Assembly (NCBI RefSeq): GCF_030052815.1
Contig: NC_079505.1
Location: forward strand, 71,198,324 to 71,262,323
Length of the DNA: 64,000 bases
DNA from: Hevea brasiliensis
Lineage: Eukaryota; Streptophyta; Magnoliopsida; Malpighiales; Euphorbiaceae
Reading direction: 5' to 3'
The position numbers and the translations under genes were made by a program. Below the pieces are notes generated by a model. That model made no database searches and had not been told where the DNA came from. It worked only from the letters and a program-made list of their open reading frames with translations. Positions 48,016 through 61,037 of the stretch are shown here, in pieces (position 1 is the stretch's first letter; each line of letters begins with the position of its first letter).

Positions 48016-51000
48016 TTTACTTTTTCTCGACTAAAATATTACCCTTTTAATTTGAGTATTGGAGAGTTTAAATCGGAAATCTCTCTAGTGGACCTCTAAT
48101 CAATTTCTCTTTATCAGCAAATTCCCACAATTAAGAATGAAGCAATAGTTTCAGGCTTCATCACTTATCAATTACTTATATCAATCAAATCTTTAAAACA
48201 TATACTAAAATTTAGACTTAACTAAATATTTTGTTTAATTTTAATTGTAGTTCAAAGCCTTGATTTCATAATTTTATAAACAATTTAATACTATTCCATT
48301 AAAATTCATTGATTAATTATTTAAATACTAATTAAAATATAAAATTTTAGAAAGGAAAAAAAAAGAGGTAATTAGGAAAAAAAAGGGTATTTCTATATAA
48401 AAATCCAAACAAATGAATAGGAGTATGAGAGAGGAGGAACGGTCATTTTTGTTTTTACTTGGTAGTAATTCTATATGTGAGCCGATTTAAAGTTGAATCG
48501 ATCAAAATTAAATATTGAATTTAATTAAAATTAGACTGAAATTGATTAATTTAATTTTAAATTAAATTAATTGATAAAATATGAAATTATTGCAAATAAA
48601 GAAAAAAATTATTAGAGGTCCATCAAGGAGGCATCTGGTGAGGAATCTCTGGCACTCAAGTTAAAGGCGATAGTAATATAATAGAGATATATTAGAGAGG
48701 GAAGAGAGAAAGAGAAGAGGAGAATTTTTTTTTATACCTACTTAGCCCCGACAGAAAAGTGATACAAATATATTTCTTAGGAGGTATATTCTTTATGCAA
48801 TTATTTTATAGTGTATCACTAATTTTTTAAAAAAGTATATAAATTTTTAATAATTAAACTTAATAAAAATTATAACTAAAATTAAAATCAAAACCAGACT
48901 AAAATTAAAATAATCCTTAAGAAACAATTTGAATATCATAAAACTTTCAAATAAAATCATTTTATTTATATTTTATATATTTTATTTAATTATTAATAAA
49001 ATAAAATTACTATATAAACTCATTTGTGATGAAGCCATGAGAATCGGGCCATTCGACGTCAGGCTATTAAGGCAAAGAGAGGGTGATGGCATAACGGCAC
49101 ACGTCAGCATCATCCTCCTCCTCAAATCAAATCTCAAGGACCTTTTGCTAGTACGTTGTCGTCTTTGGTGCTCCTTTGTACGACATTGTCGTAAGCTGAT
49201 TATTGCTTGCTACCTTTCTCTTGGGACCATTTCTTTAGTTTGTTTTCTTCTCTCAAAAACCCTTCTCTTTAGCTTCAATCATTCAATACGCCCATTTTAA
49301 ACAATTAATTAAAGACTATATATCATTTTTACATTTAAATTTTATAAAAAAAAATGACACACTAAATTTTTTAAATATTTTATTATACATAATAAAATTA
49401 AAATATTTTTAATACTTAACATAATCTTTAATCACACTAACATAACAAAGAAATATAAAGTTGTTAAGTGTATCATGAAATATTTTAAAATTTTAAAAAT
49501 ATAAATTTTTTTAATAAAATTTAAATATTTAATCTAAATTTAATTTAATAATTCAACATGTCCAAAGAATTATCGTAATAAATTTTATTAAATTATTATT
49601 ATTATTATTATCGTTGTTGTATCAACTTTGCAGAAGGCTTCATTAATGAAAACTACGAGATCGAGGATTCAACCGTATGCATTCCTAGTATTCAAACACC
49701 GAATAATTCCTCAAGATTTACCGCGCGTGGTATAAAACGGGCGTTGCGTCTCTGGTTTCGGAAAAGCTTGAACCCTTTTTGACCAATCAAACAACGTAAA
49801 GCGCAGTTTAATTTGGGTCCACCTGCGCAGAACACGTTTTACAGACAAATACGTCCCTACCTACGTATATACGGATGTATGGAGGCAATGCATGATCGTA
49901 TGTAACACATAAGACCACATGTATGTTTAGTCACATCACATTCCATGATCCCATTCCATGCACATCACATATATATATATAATAGAGCCCACAGGCATAG
50001 GGTATAGGACCAAAGAGTAGAGGAGGCATAGGGTATCCCTTTTCAGTTGTTTGAAATTCGAGGCGTTTTAAGGCTCTCTCTCTCATTGTAATCTTCGAGC
50101 CTCGTGTTTCTTTGCTCTCCCTCTTTTTTTCTTTTAAAAAAAAACTGAATTTTCATTGATAAATATTAATTATCTAAATCTTTGCCGATAAATAAAAAAG
50201 AAAGAAGGGTTGTGGCGTTGGGTTGGTTTTATTTTATGGTTAGGTTTGAACATTTGCTATGCAGCAGCATCATTTCATTTCATGCTTCAACTTTACTCTT
50301 ATCTTTTGGAAGAGAGAGAGAGCGAAACCTTTAGATTTGAGACGTGCATGCTTTTAGATTTCATTTTCCCCTCATTCCCCTCTCTCTCTCTCTCTCTCTG
50401 TGAATTCCTTGCATTACTTTAGTTCCAACAAGGCATATATATCAAATTTAGATAAAAAAAATTTAATATCAAAAATTTTTTATAGAAATACAATCTATTA
50501 AGAATTCAAGATATATAGTGATATTAGTGTTAAATATATAAATTTTATAAATTTATAGTTTAAATTTATAATGGATCGACTTTAAGTTTAGATTAAAAAA
50601 AATCCTATAATAATGTCATATAATGAAAATTGATTTTGCCTCCATCATGGACCAAAATTATGTAAAATAGAAAGATTTAAAATCAGAAAAAAAAAATTGA
50701 GATTCTATTTTAAAGGCATGCATATATTTTAAGAGAATTATAAAAAGATTTTATATTCGCATTAAGGCGGCAAAAAACATAGAGGAAACAGAATAAAATC
50801 GACATTAAAGTGCAAAGATCTCAAGCTTTTCAAAACCCAAGGAAAAGTAAAAAAGAAAACCCTAGTGGGAGTTTTTGGTATTGTTTTCTTTGCGTGTATG
50901 CATGTGTGTAGTAGCAAAAGTTCAAAGGGTTCTTTTCTAGGTTTCAGGCTGTGAGATTTTCCAGTATCTAGCTATAGGCCAAGGTGAATATATATAATAT

Positions 51001-53213
51001 ATAGCAGATAGACTATCATGAACTCTCGAATCTTTAATCAATTCTTTAGGGTTTTAGGTTTTTTGACTGGTTCTTCGGAGTTTTTCTCGTTTTTTGCAAG
51101 GATAAATGGGAGATTTAGGGTTTTGGTAGGTTTCTGTTTCGGTAGAAGTTTTGCAGAGGGGAAATTATGGGGGTGGGTTTCTGGGTTTTATATATTTTGC
51201 ATGTAGTTGTTTTTATTGTATGGGAAACTGTAGGGTTTTATTAGGGTTTTAGAGTTAGTGGGCATGGGAAGTCTTTACAGGGAAATCTTTTGGGGTAGAG
51301 AGCAGAGAGTTGATGATTGATGCTTTTTTTTTTTAAATAATTATTTTTCCCTATTAGGGTTTTGTGTTGGATGAAAATCAAGATTTGAATTTTTTGGGAT
51401 CTACAATCTACGAACTTGTTGCTGTTGTTAATTTGTTTTCTAAGGGGAAATTATAATTATTATTTTTTTAAAAAAAATTATAATATAGTTCTAAATTTTT
51501 GAAATACACTACGTCCACATATAAATCTACTCGTTCATAAATGTTCATTCACTTTTAAATTGCCATTTCATATAAGATATCCTACATAAAGTAATCGCTT
51601 CACTATATAGTTACTCAGTTGTGAAGAAAGTTATCCTTTGCCCTCTCTTTTTACCATTTTCAAAATCCTTTATTTATTCTATTTTTGCCTGTAAAAGAAA
51701 ATGTTTATATGTAAACTCTATGATCTATAATATTAGTACATTATGAAATTAAGAGAAAAGGCACAAATTTGTCATTTGATTAGAAGTCAAGGCTCAATTG
51801 AGCCTCTCTCTCTGTATATTTTCTAATTAGGTCTTTAATTTTAATTTTCAATAATTGAGCTTATATTTAAACGGTGATTACTGTTAATTAATAAATGAGT
51901 AAAATAATTTTATATAAGACCTATAAAATAAATAAAATATTATTATAAGTTATAAATTTGTAAATTCAAATTTAAAAAATTAAGTCAGTAAATGTTCTCT
52001 CAATATGATAGTTTTTTTAATTAAGATAATTATTATTATTGATTTATTTTTTTTGTCTGAAAATATTCAAATTTTCATGCACAATATCACATAAATAGTT
52101 CTAACTATATATAAATAATAATCAATTTTAGCTACAATGTTAGGAGTTTTATCCTCTTTAATCTATTTGATAAGTTTTCCAAAATAATTTTCATCAACTC
52201 GCACTATTTTGATGTGACTATTTTGAGGCGGATCTTTAGAAGAAATTCGTCAAATTCATTAGATTTAAAAAAAAAAAAAGCTCTGATCCTCTATCTAGGC
52301 ATATTAAAAAATATATAAAAATGTTAACTTTTCACTTATTTCAGGCATTCGTTACGATCTCAATTTGTTTTTTTTTTTATAAATGACTCATTGAATTTAT
52401 ATATAAAAAAATAATATGATGATTTGTACTTTAAATTTATGTTTTATTGTTTATTAATGAAATATATTTTCTCTAAAAAATGCCATTAGAATTTTTTAAG
52501 ATTTGTTTAGAATTATTATTTAAATAATTATTAAAAATAATATTAATTTAAAGTTAATATATTTTAATTATAAGTTTTAAAATAATAAAATAATGATTTC
52601 AAATTATTTTTTGTAAAATTTATTAAAAGATTTTTTTTTTTTTAAAAAAACACAATTTTGAACTTAATTTCAAATGGAGTTTATGATGTTTCAAGGTTGG
52701 GCCAGACCCAAGCCCAAAGGCTTACATTTCTTTGATGCTACATGTCCTTCAACCCTACTTTCATGTCGATATATTAATTCATTTGTTTAAAAATATATAT
52801 ATTTTTTCTCATGAAATACAAATTGAATTAATATTTAATTCTTAAAGTTTAACATAATTAATGATTAAGTCTTATAAAAGAACATGTTTTAAAGAAAAAT
52901 TTTCCCAGAAATTAGTTTTTAAGAAAAGAATTTTTTTCAACGAAGAAGTATTTTTAGAAAAACTTTTCAAGAAAAACGATTTAGGAAAAAAACTAGTTTT
53001 GAAGAATAAATTGCCAAAAGAGAAAATTTTATTATTTAAAACATTTATTATTGAGCATGCATAATTTCATTTTTAAAAGAGTTAAATTTTTATTATTCAA
53101 ATTTTTTTCTTCAAATAAACAACTTTTTCTTTGAAATTTTTTTCATGAAAAAGTTTTTCTTGGAAATTTTTTTTTTTTGAGAAATATTTTTTCTGTAGAA
53201 AAAAAAAGGTTTT
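48016..53213. other. Intergenic, leader-like patches at 49.6-51.3 kb, no gene assembled
   Basis: Mostly AT-rich. 49.6-51.3 kb is less AT-rich, with a TATA-like run at about 49968-49984 followed by GC-containing and CT/GA-rich stretches (50065-50100, 50309-50320, 50380-50400), resembling a promoter with an untranslated leader. No protein or splice series could be built. 52861-53213 is a K/F-rich low-complexity region of 'GAAAAA' and 'TTTTTC' blocks. I saw no known plant microRNA sequence. Confidence 0.4.
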
Positions 53214-55866
53214 TGTCACGACCCAACCTATGGGCCGGACCGGCACTAGGACCTGGGCCAGCCTAAAACCCCCGAGGCCCGTAGTAAGCCTAACTATTCA
53301 CTTAACCCAACTCTAAGGCCCATTTGGGCCCAATTTCAAGAAATCAACCGGACAGAGTCCGACCATAAAATGGACCTTTCAACAGGGAGTTTTTGACTCA
53401 CCCCACCTGTAAACACAATAAATACTCAATTGGGGAGCTCAGCTCACCCTCCACATACTCATCAGCATAAAAATAAATGGGAGCTCAGCTCCCTCATCCA
53501 TTCCATCAAACATGCATAGAATATTAAGTTTACAGGTCCAAAATAATAATTTAGTTTACAGACCCATATCAAATAAACATTTCTAACACATGCGGAAATC
53601 CTAAGATTTAACAAGTTTATACAAAAGTTAATAATCGACCTGCGAGGAAGAAAGCAGGTTAATCTCAAAAATATACTCCTGTGGCCTGAAAAAATATTGA
53701 ACAGGAGTGAGCGTTCGACTCAGAGAGTAAAATATCAATTTTAACCATATTCTCTATAACTATCTAAAACTAATACACCCTGTAGAGTGAAATGCAACAT
53801 CAACAACATTTTCACATCATAACATCATAAAGTTAATTTGGAGCACTCACACACCCAGTGATATCAATCATAATATATGGAGCCGATCCCTATCTGACTC
53901 TCTTAAATCCAACCTAGTGCCAGCGAAGCACTCAAGCCGGACTTTCGCTTAATAAACCAAATCGGGAGTCCCAGCGAAGAACTCAAGCCGTGACTACCCC
54001 CCGAAGGATCGGGTCCCAGCGAAAATCTCAAGCCGTGACTACCCGTCCCATCCATAGTCCACACCACATCACACGCACGCCAACGCACGCACACTGCTCC
54101 AAATTACCACAGCAACATACATGGCACTTTCACAGTTATGAATGCAACATAAATCGTGCCTAAAGTTTATCTACATAGATATATGCATATAAGTGATGCA
54201 TGGGCATGCTTGAACATATAATAATAGTGAAATTACAATTAAAATTAATATTTTACTCACAGACTTGACAATGGTTCTTTGTGGCGGTGGGCGGAGGAAG
54301 AAAGGCATCGGCTCACCTGACAATTACATTACAATTATTTAATACAAATGACTCAATACAATCAAGAAAAGACCAAATACGTCCTAAGTCGTGCCGAAAA
54401 TCCGGCAGAGTCTCCCTTATACCTAGGACCTACCCAACCTGCAAAAGGGTCCAAAACACACTGCTATATTCACAACCCATATATCCACAACTCAATCTCA
54501 TCACACAGCCCCTCCTGGGCCCATCAAATCAATCATCCATCACAATATGTAAAATTTCAATTTAGTCCTTATAATTGATCATTTTTTCAAAAACTACCCA
54601 AATAAGCTCTAAAAATTCTAAAACTTTGCTCCGCGGTCCTTAGCAATATTACTAGGCTATTGCAAAAAGAATCATAATTTTCTAAGCTACCACGAATATT
54701 TAATGGATTTTTAATCCTATTCAAGCACTAGAAAATTACGAAAAAGCAAGGTTCAGGTTTACCTTTGCCGATTCCGACTCCGGGGACGCGCTCGAGACGT
54801 CTGATAATGGGGGGGTAGCCAAAACCTCGATCCAGTTCGGAGACTTTTTCGGTAGTGGGTCTGTCTGGCTGAAAATTCACAGACCTGGACAACTGTCAAA
54901 TTTTCGTGAATTGAGGATACTTACACGAAGCCCACAACACGGGGGTTAGTACATAAATTTTTCAGAATTTTCTAAGCTCATTTAATGCTCGGAAAAACAC
55001 TACGAAGTTTCGTGGGACCCACCAAAAACGGTGTCGAAAAATTTTGAAATTTATATCCCCACGAAGCTCTCGACGAGTGGAGCGCTCTGGTACTCTCGGT
55101 TTTCTCGTGGGGTTCACGGGTTACGAGAAATCTAGCCCGAAAGTCAAAATGGGCTAAAACTTCCCGGGCAAAAATTGGACAAACCGCTCGATGGATTTCG
55201 GTGTTCTTGGTGTCTATGGAAAGTTCTCGATGATTAGATGAATTTAGACACAAGACCCGGTCCGATTGGTGGCCGGATCGGCCGGATTTTGGCCGGAAAG
55301 GTGAACGGTCGCACGCGCACTGCGCGTCGCTTCTGGAGCCATTTTCCAGCGTTCCAGGTGGCGGCCGGCCTTGGGGGAGGGCTGAGGCGGCGCGCCGGCG
55401 AGGTGGGGAGGCAGGAGAGGTGGCGGCGAGGCAAGGGGAGGAGGGAGGAGAGAGAAAAGAGAGAGAGAAGGGGAGGAGGTCGGACGCGTGCGGGGAAGGG
55501 AAGAAGAAAAAGAAAAGGCCGGTCCTATTCGACCTGTCCAATCCGGTCCGGTTCGATTCGGCCGGTTCGATTCAGGATACAAAATTTTTTTGAATTTTTA
55601 CTATGCCTCGGGACCGAAAACGAGGTCCAAAAATTTCAAAAAAATTTCAGAAAACTCAGAAAAATTCATAGACTCCAAATATATTTTTAGTTTTGCCACG
55701 TAGTCTTTAAATTAATTTTTAAAAATCATCAAAGTTTATATTTTCGGAAAATCAAACCCGATTTTTAAAATCCGAAAAATCTCAAAAAAAATCCTAAAAT
55801 TTAAATAAAATTAAAATATCAAAAATGCTCATAAAATAATAAAATTTAAAATTTTGGGGTGTTACA
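53214..55866 (-). repeat. 3' LTR of the minus-strand gypsy element (2.65 kb)
   Basis: Plus-strand limits TGTCACGACC and GGGGTGTTACA. The portion at 55250-55560 is strongly GC-rich and purine-biased, unlike the rest of the window, and opens long chance ORFs on both strands (for example 54978-55541). The LTR end nearest 53214 matches 60890-61037. Confidence 0.92.
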
Positions 55867-55880
55867 TTATTCCCCCCTTA
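55867..55880 (-). other. Polypurine tract
   Basis: TAAGGGGGGAATAA on the minus strand, directly before the 3' LTR. This is the normal position for the plus-strand primer. Confidence 0.88.
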
Positions 55881-55928
55881 CAGAAAATTCGTTCTCGAAT
55901 TTTACACAAGGTAGAATAAAGCACATGA

Positions 55929-57537
55929 TTATACATTGAACAAATAAGGGTACTTGCTACGCATGTCCCGTTCTGACTCCCAGGTGCACTCTTCCACCGA
56001 CTGACTCCTCCACAAAACTTTAACCATAGGTTTCTATTTGGATCTTAGCTGTCTCACTTGGTAGTCCACTATGGCTACAGGTTGCTCCTCAAATGTCAAG
56101 TTCTCTTTTAGCTCTATTACATCTGGTTGTAGTACATGAGAAGGATCTGGAATGAATTTCCTGAGCATGGAGATGTGAAATACGGGATGAACGTGAGAAA
56201 GGTTGGGTGGTAGCTCCAACCGGTAGGCAACTGCTCCAACTCTATCCGTAACCTTAAAAGGTCCAATGAACCGAGGTGCCAACTTGCCCTTCTTTCCAAA
56301 TCTCATCACTCCCTTCATCGGAGAAACCTTCAGGAATACATAGTCGCCTACTGCAAACTCCACATCCCTTCGTCTGGGGTTTGCATAACTCTTCTACCTA
56401 CTGAAAGCTGTTTTCAATCGTTCCCTGATTAAAGGAACTATCTCTGAAGTGTACTGCACTAGGTCTACATCATGCACCTTCGTTTCTCCTATTTCCGTCC
56501 AACACAGAGGAGACCTACACTTTCTTCCATATAGTGCCTCATAGGGTGCCATCCCTATGCTGGAATGGTAACTGTTGTTGTAGGCAAACTCCACCAAAGC
56601 TAGCTGATCATCCCATTGACCTCCAAAATCCAAAACACTCATGCGAAGCATGTCTTCCAGTGTTTGGATTGTCCTTCAATTTGTCCGTGCATGCGAGGGT
56701 GGAAAGTTGTACTAAAGTTTAACTGTGTGCCAAGTGCCTCCTGCAACTTCCTCCAAAACCGAGAAGTGAACTGGGGCCCTCTATCAGATATTATGGAAGC
56801 TGGAACTCCATGCAATCTGACTATTTCTCGAATGTAGAGTCGGGCGTACTGTGCCACAGAATATGTAGTCTTCACAAGCAAGAAGTGAGCTGATTTGGTT
56901 AGACAGTCTACAATTACCCATATCAAATCATATCCTCGCGTGATACGAGGCAACCCAGTCACAAAATCCATAGTGATCATTTCCCACTTCCATTCTGGGA
57001 TAGGGAGCTCTTGCAGCCTCCCTGACGGTCTCTGGTGTTCAAACTTCACCTTCTGACAAGTCAAGCACTTGGACACAAAGTCTGCTATGTCTCTCTTCAT
57101 GCCATTCCACCAATAGCTATCCTTCACATCAAGGTACATCTTGGTGGAGCCTGGCTGGACATTGTACAAGGTATAGTGTGCCTCTCGCATGATTTCATCT
57201 CTGAGATTGTCCACATCGGGCACACATATCCTAGAACCTTGCATAAGGGCGCCATCATTGGCAAATCCGAACTCACCACCTTCACCTTGCTGTACTCTTT
57301 CTATGATCTTCATCAATTGTTGGTCTCTGTGCTGAGAAACTCTAACTCTGTCTCGCAAGTCTGGCCTCACCGAAAAATGAGCCAACAATACCCCCTCATC
57401 TGAAAGATCTAGGATTAAACCTTGATCCATTAACTCATGTACTTCCCGAATCAATGGTCTTTTCTCTGCTGATATGTGCGCCAAACTGCCAGAAGATTTT
57501 CTGCTCAAAGCATCTGCTACTACATTAGCCTTCCTTG
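55929..57537 (-). pseudogene. pol pseudogene: integrase and chromodomain
   Basis: Reads as integrase in pieces. 57508-56639 has the zinc-binding HHCC (ending 'CLTCQKVK') and the catalytic Asp in 'MDFVTGLP' and 'ISDRGPQFT'. The Glu region reads 'HGQIEGQ', where the neighbours of the catalytic Glu are altered. A frame break near 56650 leads to 56651-56394 ('LALVEFAYNNSYHSS'), then a TAG stop and 56363-56034 ('[10 protein letters not shown]', '[12 protein letters not shown]'). Another TAG at 56031-56033 precedes a chromodomain-like end ('VKVLWRSQSVEECTWE'), with the final stop at 55929. Integrase inserts the cDNA, and the chromodomain guides it to heterochromatin. This copy is non-functional. 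Confidence 0.92.
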
Positions 57538-57540
57538 GTT

Positions 57541-58600
57541 GGTACTAGATAGTGCAATCATAGTCTTTCAGAAGCTCCATCCATCTCCTCTGTCTCAAGT
57601 TTAAATCCCTCTGTTGGAAGATGTACTTCAAACTCTTGTGGTCGGTGTATATCTCGCACACTTCACCATACAGGTAGTGTCTCCAGATTTTTAGTGCAAA
57701 GACTACAGCCGCCATTTCCAAATTATGGGTGGGGTAGTTCTGCTCATGCCTCTTCAACTGCCTTGAAGCATAAGCCACTACTTTTCCATTCTGCATCAAA
57801 ACACACCCTAGGCCAACTCTAGAGGCGTCACAATACACGGTGTATCCTTCACCACTCATAGGTAGTGTCAACACATGGGCGGTGGTTAGACACTCCTTAA
57901 GCTTCTGGAAACTCTTCTCACAGTCATCTGTCCAAATGAATGGAACATTCTTCCGTGTTGACTTAGTTAGGGGAGCCGCTATCCTGGAAAAATCTTGCAC
58001 AAAATGCCTATAGTAGCCAGCTAAACCCAGAAAACTTCGCACCTCAGTGACTGTTGTAGGCCTAAGCCAATCGATTCTGACTTCAATTTTCTTGGGATCC
58101 ACTTGAATGCCGTCACTAGAAACCACGTGTCCCAAGAATGAGATGCTTTCTAGCCAAAATTCACATTTTGAAATTTTGGCATATAGCTGGTGCTCCCTCA
58201 AAGTCTGCAACACCATTCTCAAGTGCCACATGTGTTCTTCCTCGGTCCGAGAGTATACCAAAATGTCATCTATGAATACGATGACAAAACGGTCCAAAAA
58301 TGGCTTGAACACCCTGTTCATCAAGTCCATAAAGGCTGCTGGTGCATTAGTGAGTCCAAAAGACATCACCAAGAACTCATAATGACCGTATCTTGTCCTG
58401 AATGCCGTTTTGGACACGTCCTGATTCCTGATTCTCAACTGATGGTAGCCTGATCGCAGGTCTATCTTGGAAAAGAATCTAGCCCCTTGGAGCTGATCAA
58501 ACAGATCGTTGATCCGAGGAAGTGGATACTTGTTCTTCACAGTCACCTTGTTCAGCTGTCTATAGTCAATGCACAACCTCAATGACCCATCCTTCTTTTC
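57541..58600 (-). pseudogene. pol pseudogene: reverse transcriptase and RNase H
   Basis: An open stretch of 345 codons (58582-57545). RT blocks: '[12 protein letters not shown]', '[13 protein letters not shown]', '[12 protein letters not shown]', '[13 protein letters not shown]' and the catalytic 'FIDDILVYS'. Then the RNase H: '[16 protein letters not shown]', '[10 protein letters not shown]', '[19 protein letters not shown]' and '[11 protein letters not shown]'. It is separated from the upstream protease frame by a frame break near 58580-58600 and from integrase by a TAG near 57546. Catalytic residues remain, so the lesions look fairly recent. Confidence 0.95.
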
Positions 58601-59571
58601 ACAAATAGAACAGGAGCACCCCAGGGTGAAGTACTCGAACGTATGAAACCTTTGTCCAACAGCTCCTGTAGTTGCTCCTTTAACTCTTTTAATTTTATTG
58701 GGGCCATCCTGTAAGGTGGCATGGATATAGGGTTTGTACCCGGAACAACATCAATGCAGAACTCTATTCCCCTTTCTGGTGGCAACCCTGGAAGCTCTTC
58801 AGGGAAGACATCCATGAATTCTCTGACAACATGAACATTTTTCATGTTGACACCTTCTACAGATGTATTTCTCACCAATGCCAAATACCCTTGGCATCCA
58901 CGCCTCAACATTTTTCTAGCACTAATTGCTGACACCAAGTTATATGGAGCCACGCTCTTGTCACCATCAAAGCTAAACTCTTCCACACCAGGTATGTGGA
59001 AATGCATCTTTTTGTTCCTGCAGTCTAAAGTGGCATAATGAGTTGCCAACCAGTCCATTCCCAAAATTATATCAAAATCAATCACTGGTAGAGGAACCAA
59101 GTCTGCTGGGAGGATCTTTCCATCCACTACTACTGGGCTACCCGGAAAAACCATATCTACATCTATGTTGTCACTAAGTGGGGTAGCTACCGACAAAGGA
59201 CATTCTAAGGTTGTAGGGTTTCTACCCAACCTCATGGCAAACACTGGAAAGACAAATGAGTGCGTAGCACCCGGATCTATTAAAACACGAGCCTCATAGG
59301 AACAGACCAGAAGAATACCTGCTACAACTGCATTTGAAGCTTGAGCATCCTGGTGGGTCAGGGTGAAAACCCGAGCTTGACCCCTACCCCGAGTGGCGTA
59401 ACCACGATCGACTTCTACCTCTGATCTGCCTCCAAATCCACGCCCCCCTTGTCCTCGGCCCTGTTGGCCACTAAATCGACCGCCATGCTTTGGAAGCACC
59501 GGATACAATCGCGAGGAACATTTGCAACAGAACCCTGTGACCCCATCTGTAGCTAACTGAACACAGGGCAT
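58579..59571 (-). pseudogene. pol pseudogene: aspartic protease and N-terminal RT
   Basis: 330-codon open stretch. Protease active site 'VLIDPGATHSFV' (Asp-Pro-Gly form common in plant gypsy elements) and 'DIILGMDWLATH' mark the retropepsin fold. The end, 'VFPEELPGLPPERGIEF' to '[10 protein letters not shown]', is the conserved linker and RT start. The frame then breaks. Its first ~30 codons overlap the end of gag in another frame and may not be native. Confidence 0.93.
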
Positions 59572-60671
59572 TCCCTAGCAAAGTGACTTGGTTGGCCACA
59601 CCTGAAGCATACTCCTGAACCCATCAAACAAGGTCCTGAATGTCCTCTTCCACACTGTGCACAAAGTGCCAAGGAGGATCCTGAACCAGACCCAGAACTG
59701 CTGTACCCTGAACTGTGACCACTGCTGGATCCGTATCCTGGTCTGAACCCTCGAGGTTTGTGTCTAAAACCACTCTTCTTGTTCCTACTTTTTCCTCTGT
59801 AATTACTCTGGCCACCACTGCGGAGTACCCATTTGGGAACAGGTAGAACCTCTCGCTCTGCTTTCTTTGCTCTTCCGCTGTCATCCACAGCATAGCTAAT
59901 CTCAATCTGTCTGGCTCGATCAACCACCACATCAAAAGACTGATCAGACATCATGGCCAGGTTCACATACCTTCTGTCAAGCCCCTTTAGGAATCTTTTC
60001 ACTTTCATAGTTTCTGTAGCTACTGCTGTAGGGGCATATCTGTTCAATTCCGAATTGCAGAGCATATTCATCTACTGCACTGCCATTCTGTCTTAAGGCC
60101 TCAAAGGCCCACTGCTTCTGATCTCTGAAGCTTTCTGGCACAAACCGATTGATGAACAGTTCCACAAACTGAGTCCACGACAAACCCTCCATCCGAGGTA
60201 ATATGTAGTCATTCATCCATTGTCTAGGCATAGGCCCCATAACATGCTGCATACACTCTATAAGTCTTCTATCAGTCAACTGCAATTCTGTTCCTGCCTG
60301 TCTGCAGGAATACAAAAACCGATATGCATCATCTGATACATCATAAGTACCAGGCACCAACTTCTTAAAATTGATTATCTATTTGTAAGGTTCCCCTCTT
60401 GGTGCAGTGGACTGCTGCTGCTGTGGAGGGTGGACCATATACTGAGCCATCATATCGATGGTCCTCTGCAAACCAGCTAGAGTAGCTGCCATGGGGTCCA
60501 TGGGACCCTGTGCCATGAAAGACTGATCCTGAACTGTTGGCAGCTGCTCTTCTACTTGAGCAGCTCTAGGCCTCCTACCCCGCCTCCTCGGGGCAGGCGC
60601 CTCATCCTGTGCTGACACCTCGTCAAGCACATCCTGTTACAGTGCGTGGCAGCTCTCCTGCTTCTACGCAT
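59553..60671 (-). pseudogene. gag pseudogene
   Basis: Probable start ATG at 60671-60669 ('MRRSRRAA'), with a frame break before the acidic/basic segment 'APAPRRRGRRPRAAQ' (60630-60379). A TAG near 60376-60378 interrupts before the capsid-like region 60360-59977 ('LVPGTYDVSDDAYRFLYSC'). A frame shift around 60000-60070 leads to 60071-59553, which ends in a Gly/Ser-rich linker and the CCHC zinc knuckle 'CFRCGQPSHFAREC', preceded by a second Cys cluster 'CAQCGRGHSGPC'. Gag would package the RNA; this one is broken in at least three places. Confidence 0.9.
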
Positions 60672-60873
60672 TTTCCTGAAATTCAGCAGCATTAGCCCAC
60701 AAAATTCAAAATTACTCATTACACAGCTCTATAGACTCATATTTACACACAATATATAAAGCAAAAACTAGAAGCAAAGATGACAGTGCAAGACGAATGT
60801 GGACCCTATTTTCTGCATGTGACTCCTCTTCCCAACAATTTAGACAAACATTCCCTAAGAATCTGGAGCCTAG

Positions 60874-60885
60874 GCTCTGATACCA
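60874..60885 (-). other. Primer-binding site (initiator Met tRNA)
   Basis: TGGTATCAGAGC on the minus strand, four bases inside the 5' LTR end at 60890. Perfect match to the common plant primer site. Confidence 0.92.
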
Positions 60886-60889
60886 CATT

Positions 60890-61037
60890 TGTCACGACCC
60901 AACCTATGGGCCGGACCGGCACTAGGACCTGGGCCAGCCTAAAGCCCCCAAGGCCCGTAGTAAGCCTAACTATTCACTTAACCCAACTCTAAGGCCCATT
61001 TGGGCCCAATTTCAAGAAATCAACCGGACAGAGTCCG
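60890..61037 (-). repeat. 5' LTR fragment, interrupted at 61037
   Basis: 148 bases nearly identical to 53214-53361, ending abruptly at GAGTCCG where the other copy continues ACCATAAAATGG. The rest of this LTR should lie beyond the window on the far side of the insertion. Confidence 0.92.

Larger units (their letters stand above)
53214..61037 (-). mobile_element. Ty3/gypsy chromovirus-like element, full domain set but inactivated
   Basis: On the minus strand the order is 5' LTR (61037 to 60890, cut short by another insertion), PBS (60885 to 60874), gag, protease, RT, RNase H, integrase, chromodomain, polypurine tract (55880 to 55867) and 3' LTR (55866 to 53214). The sequence TGTCACGACCCAACC starts both LTR copies on the plus strand. 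At least three in-frame stops and four frame breaks separate the domains. Gene order (RT before integrase) is Ty3/gypsy; the C-terminal chromodomain and double-Cys Gag suggest Tekay/Del (inference). Same family as the solo LTR 41734-47138. Confidence 0.95.

Noticed and set aside
48929..49300. 123-codon ORF upstream of the leader-like region
   Set aside because: No recognisable domain; half is AT-rich Ile/Leu/Lys sequence. Not supported as a gene.
52861..53064. 67-codon Lys/Phe-rich ORF
   Set aside because: Product of a low-complexity GAAAAA/TTTTTC repeat region that continues past the ORF.
54978..55541. 187-codon minus-strand ORF rich in Pro and Ser
   Set aside because: Lies wholly inside an LTR in a GC-rich stretch where ORFs open on both strands; no domain seen. 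Kept only as a composition finding.
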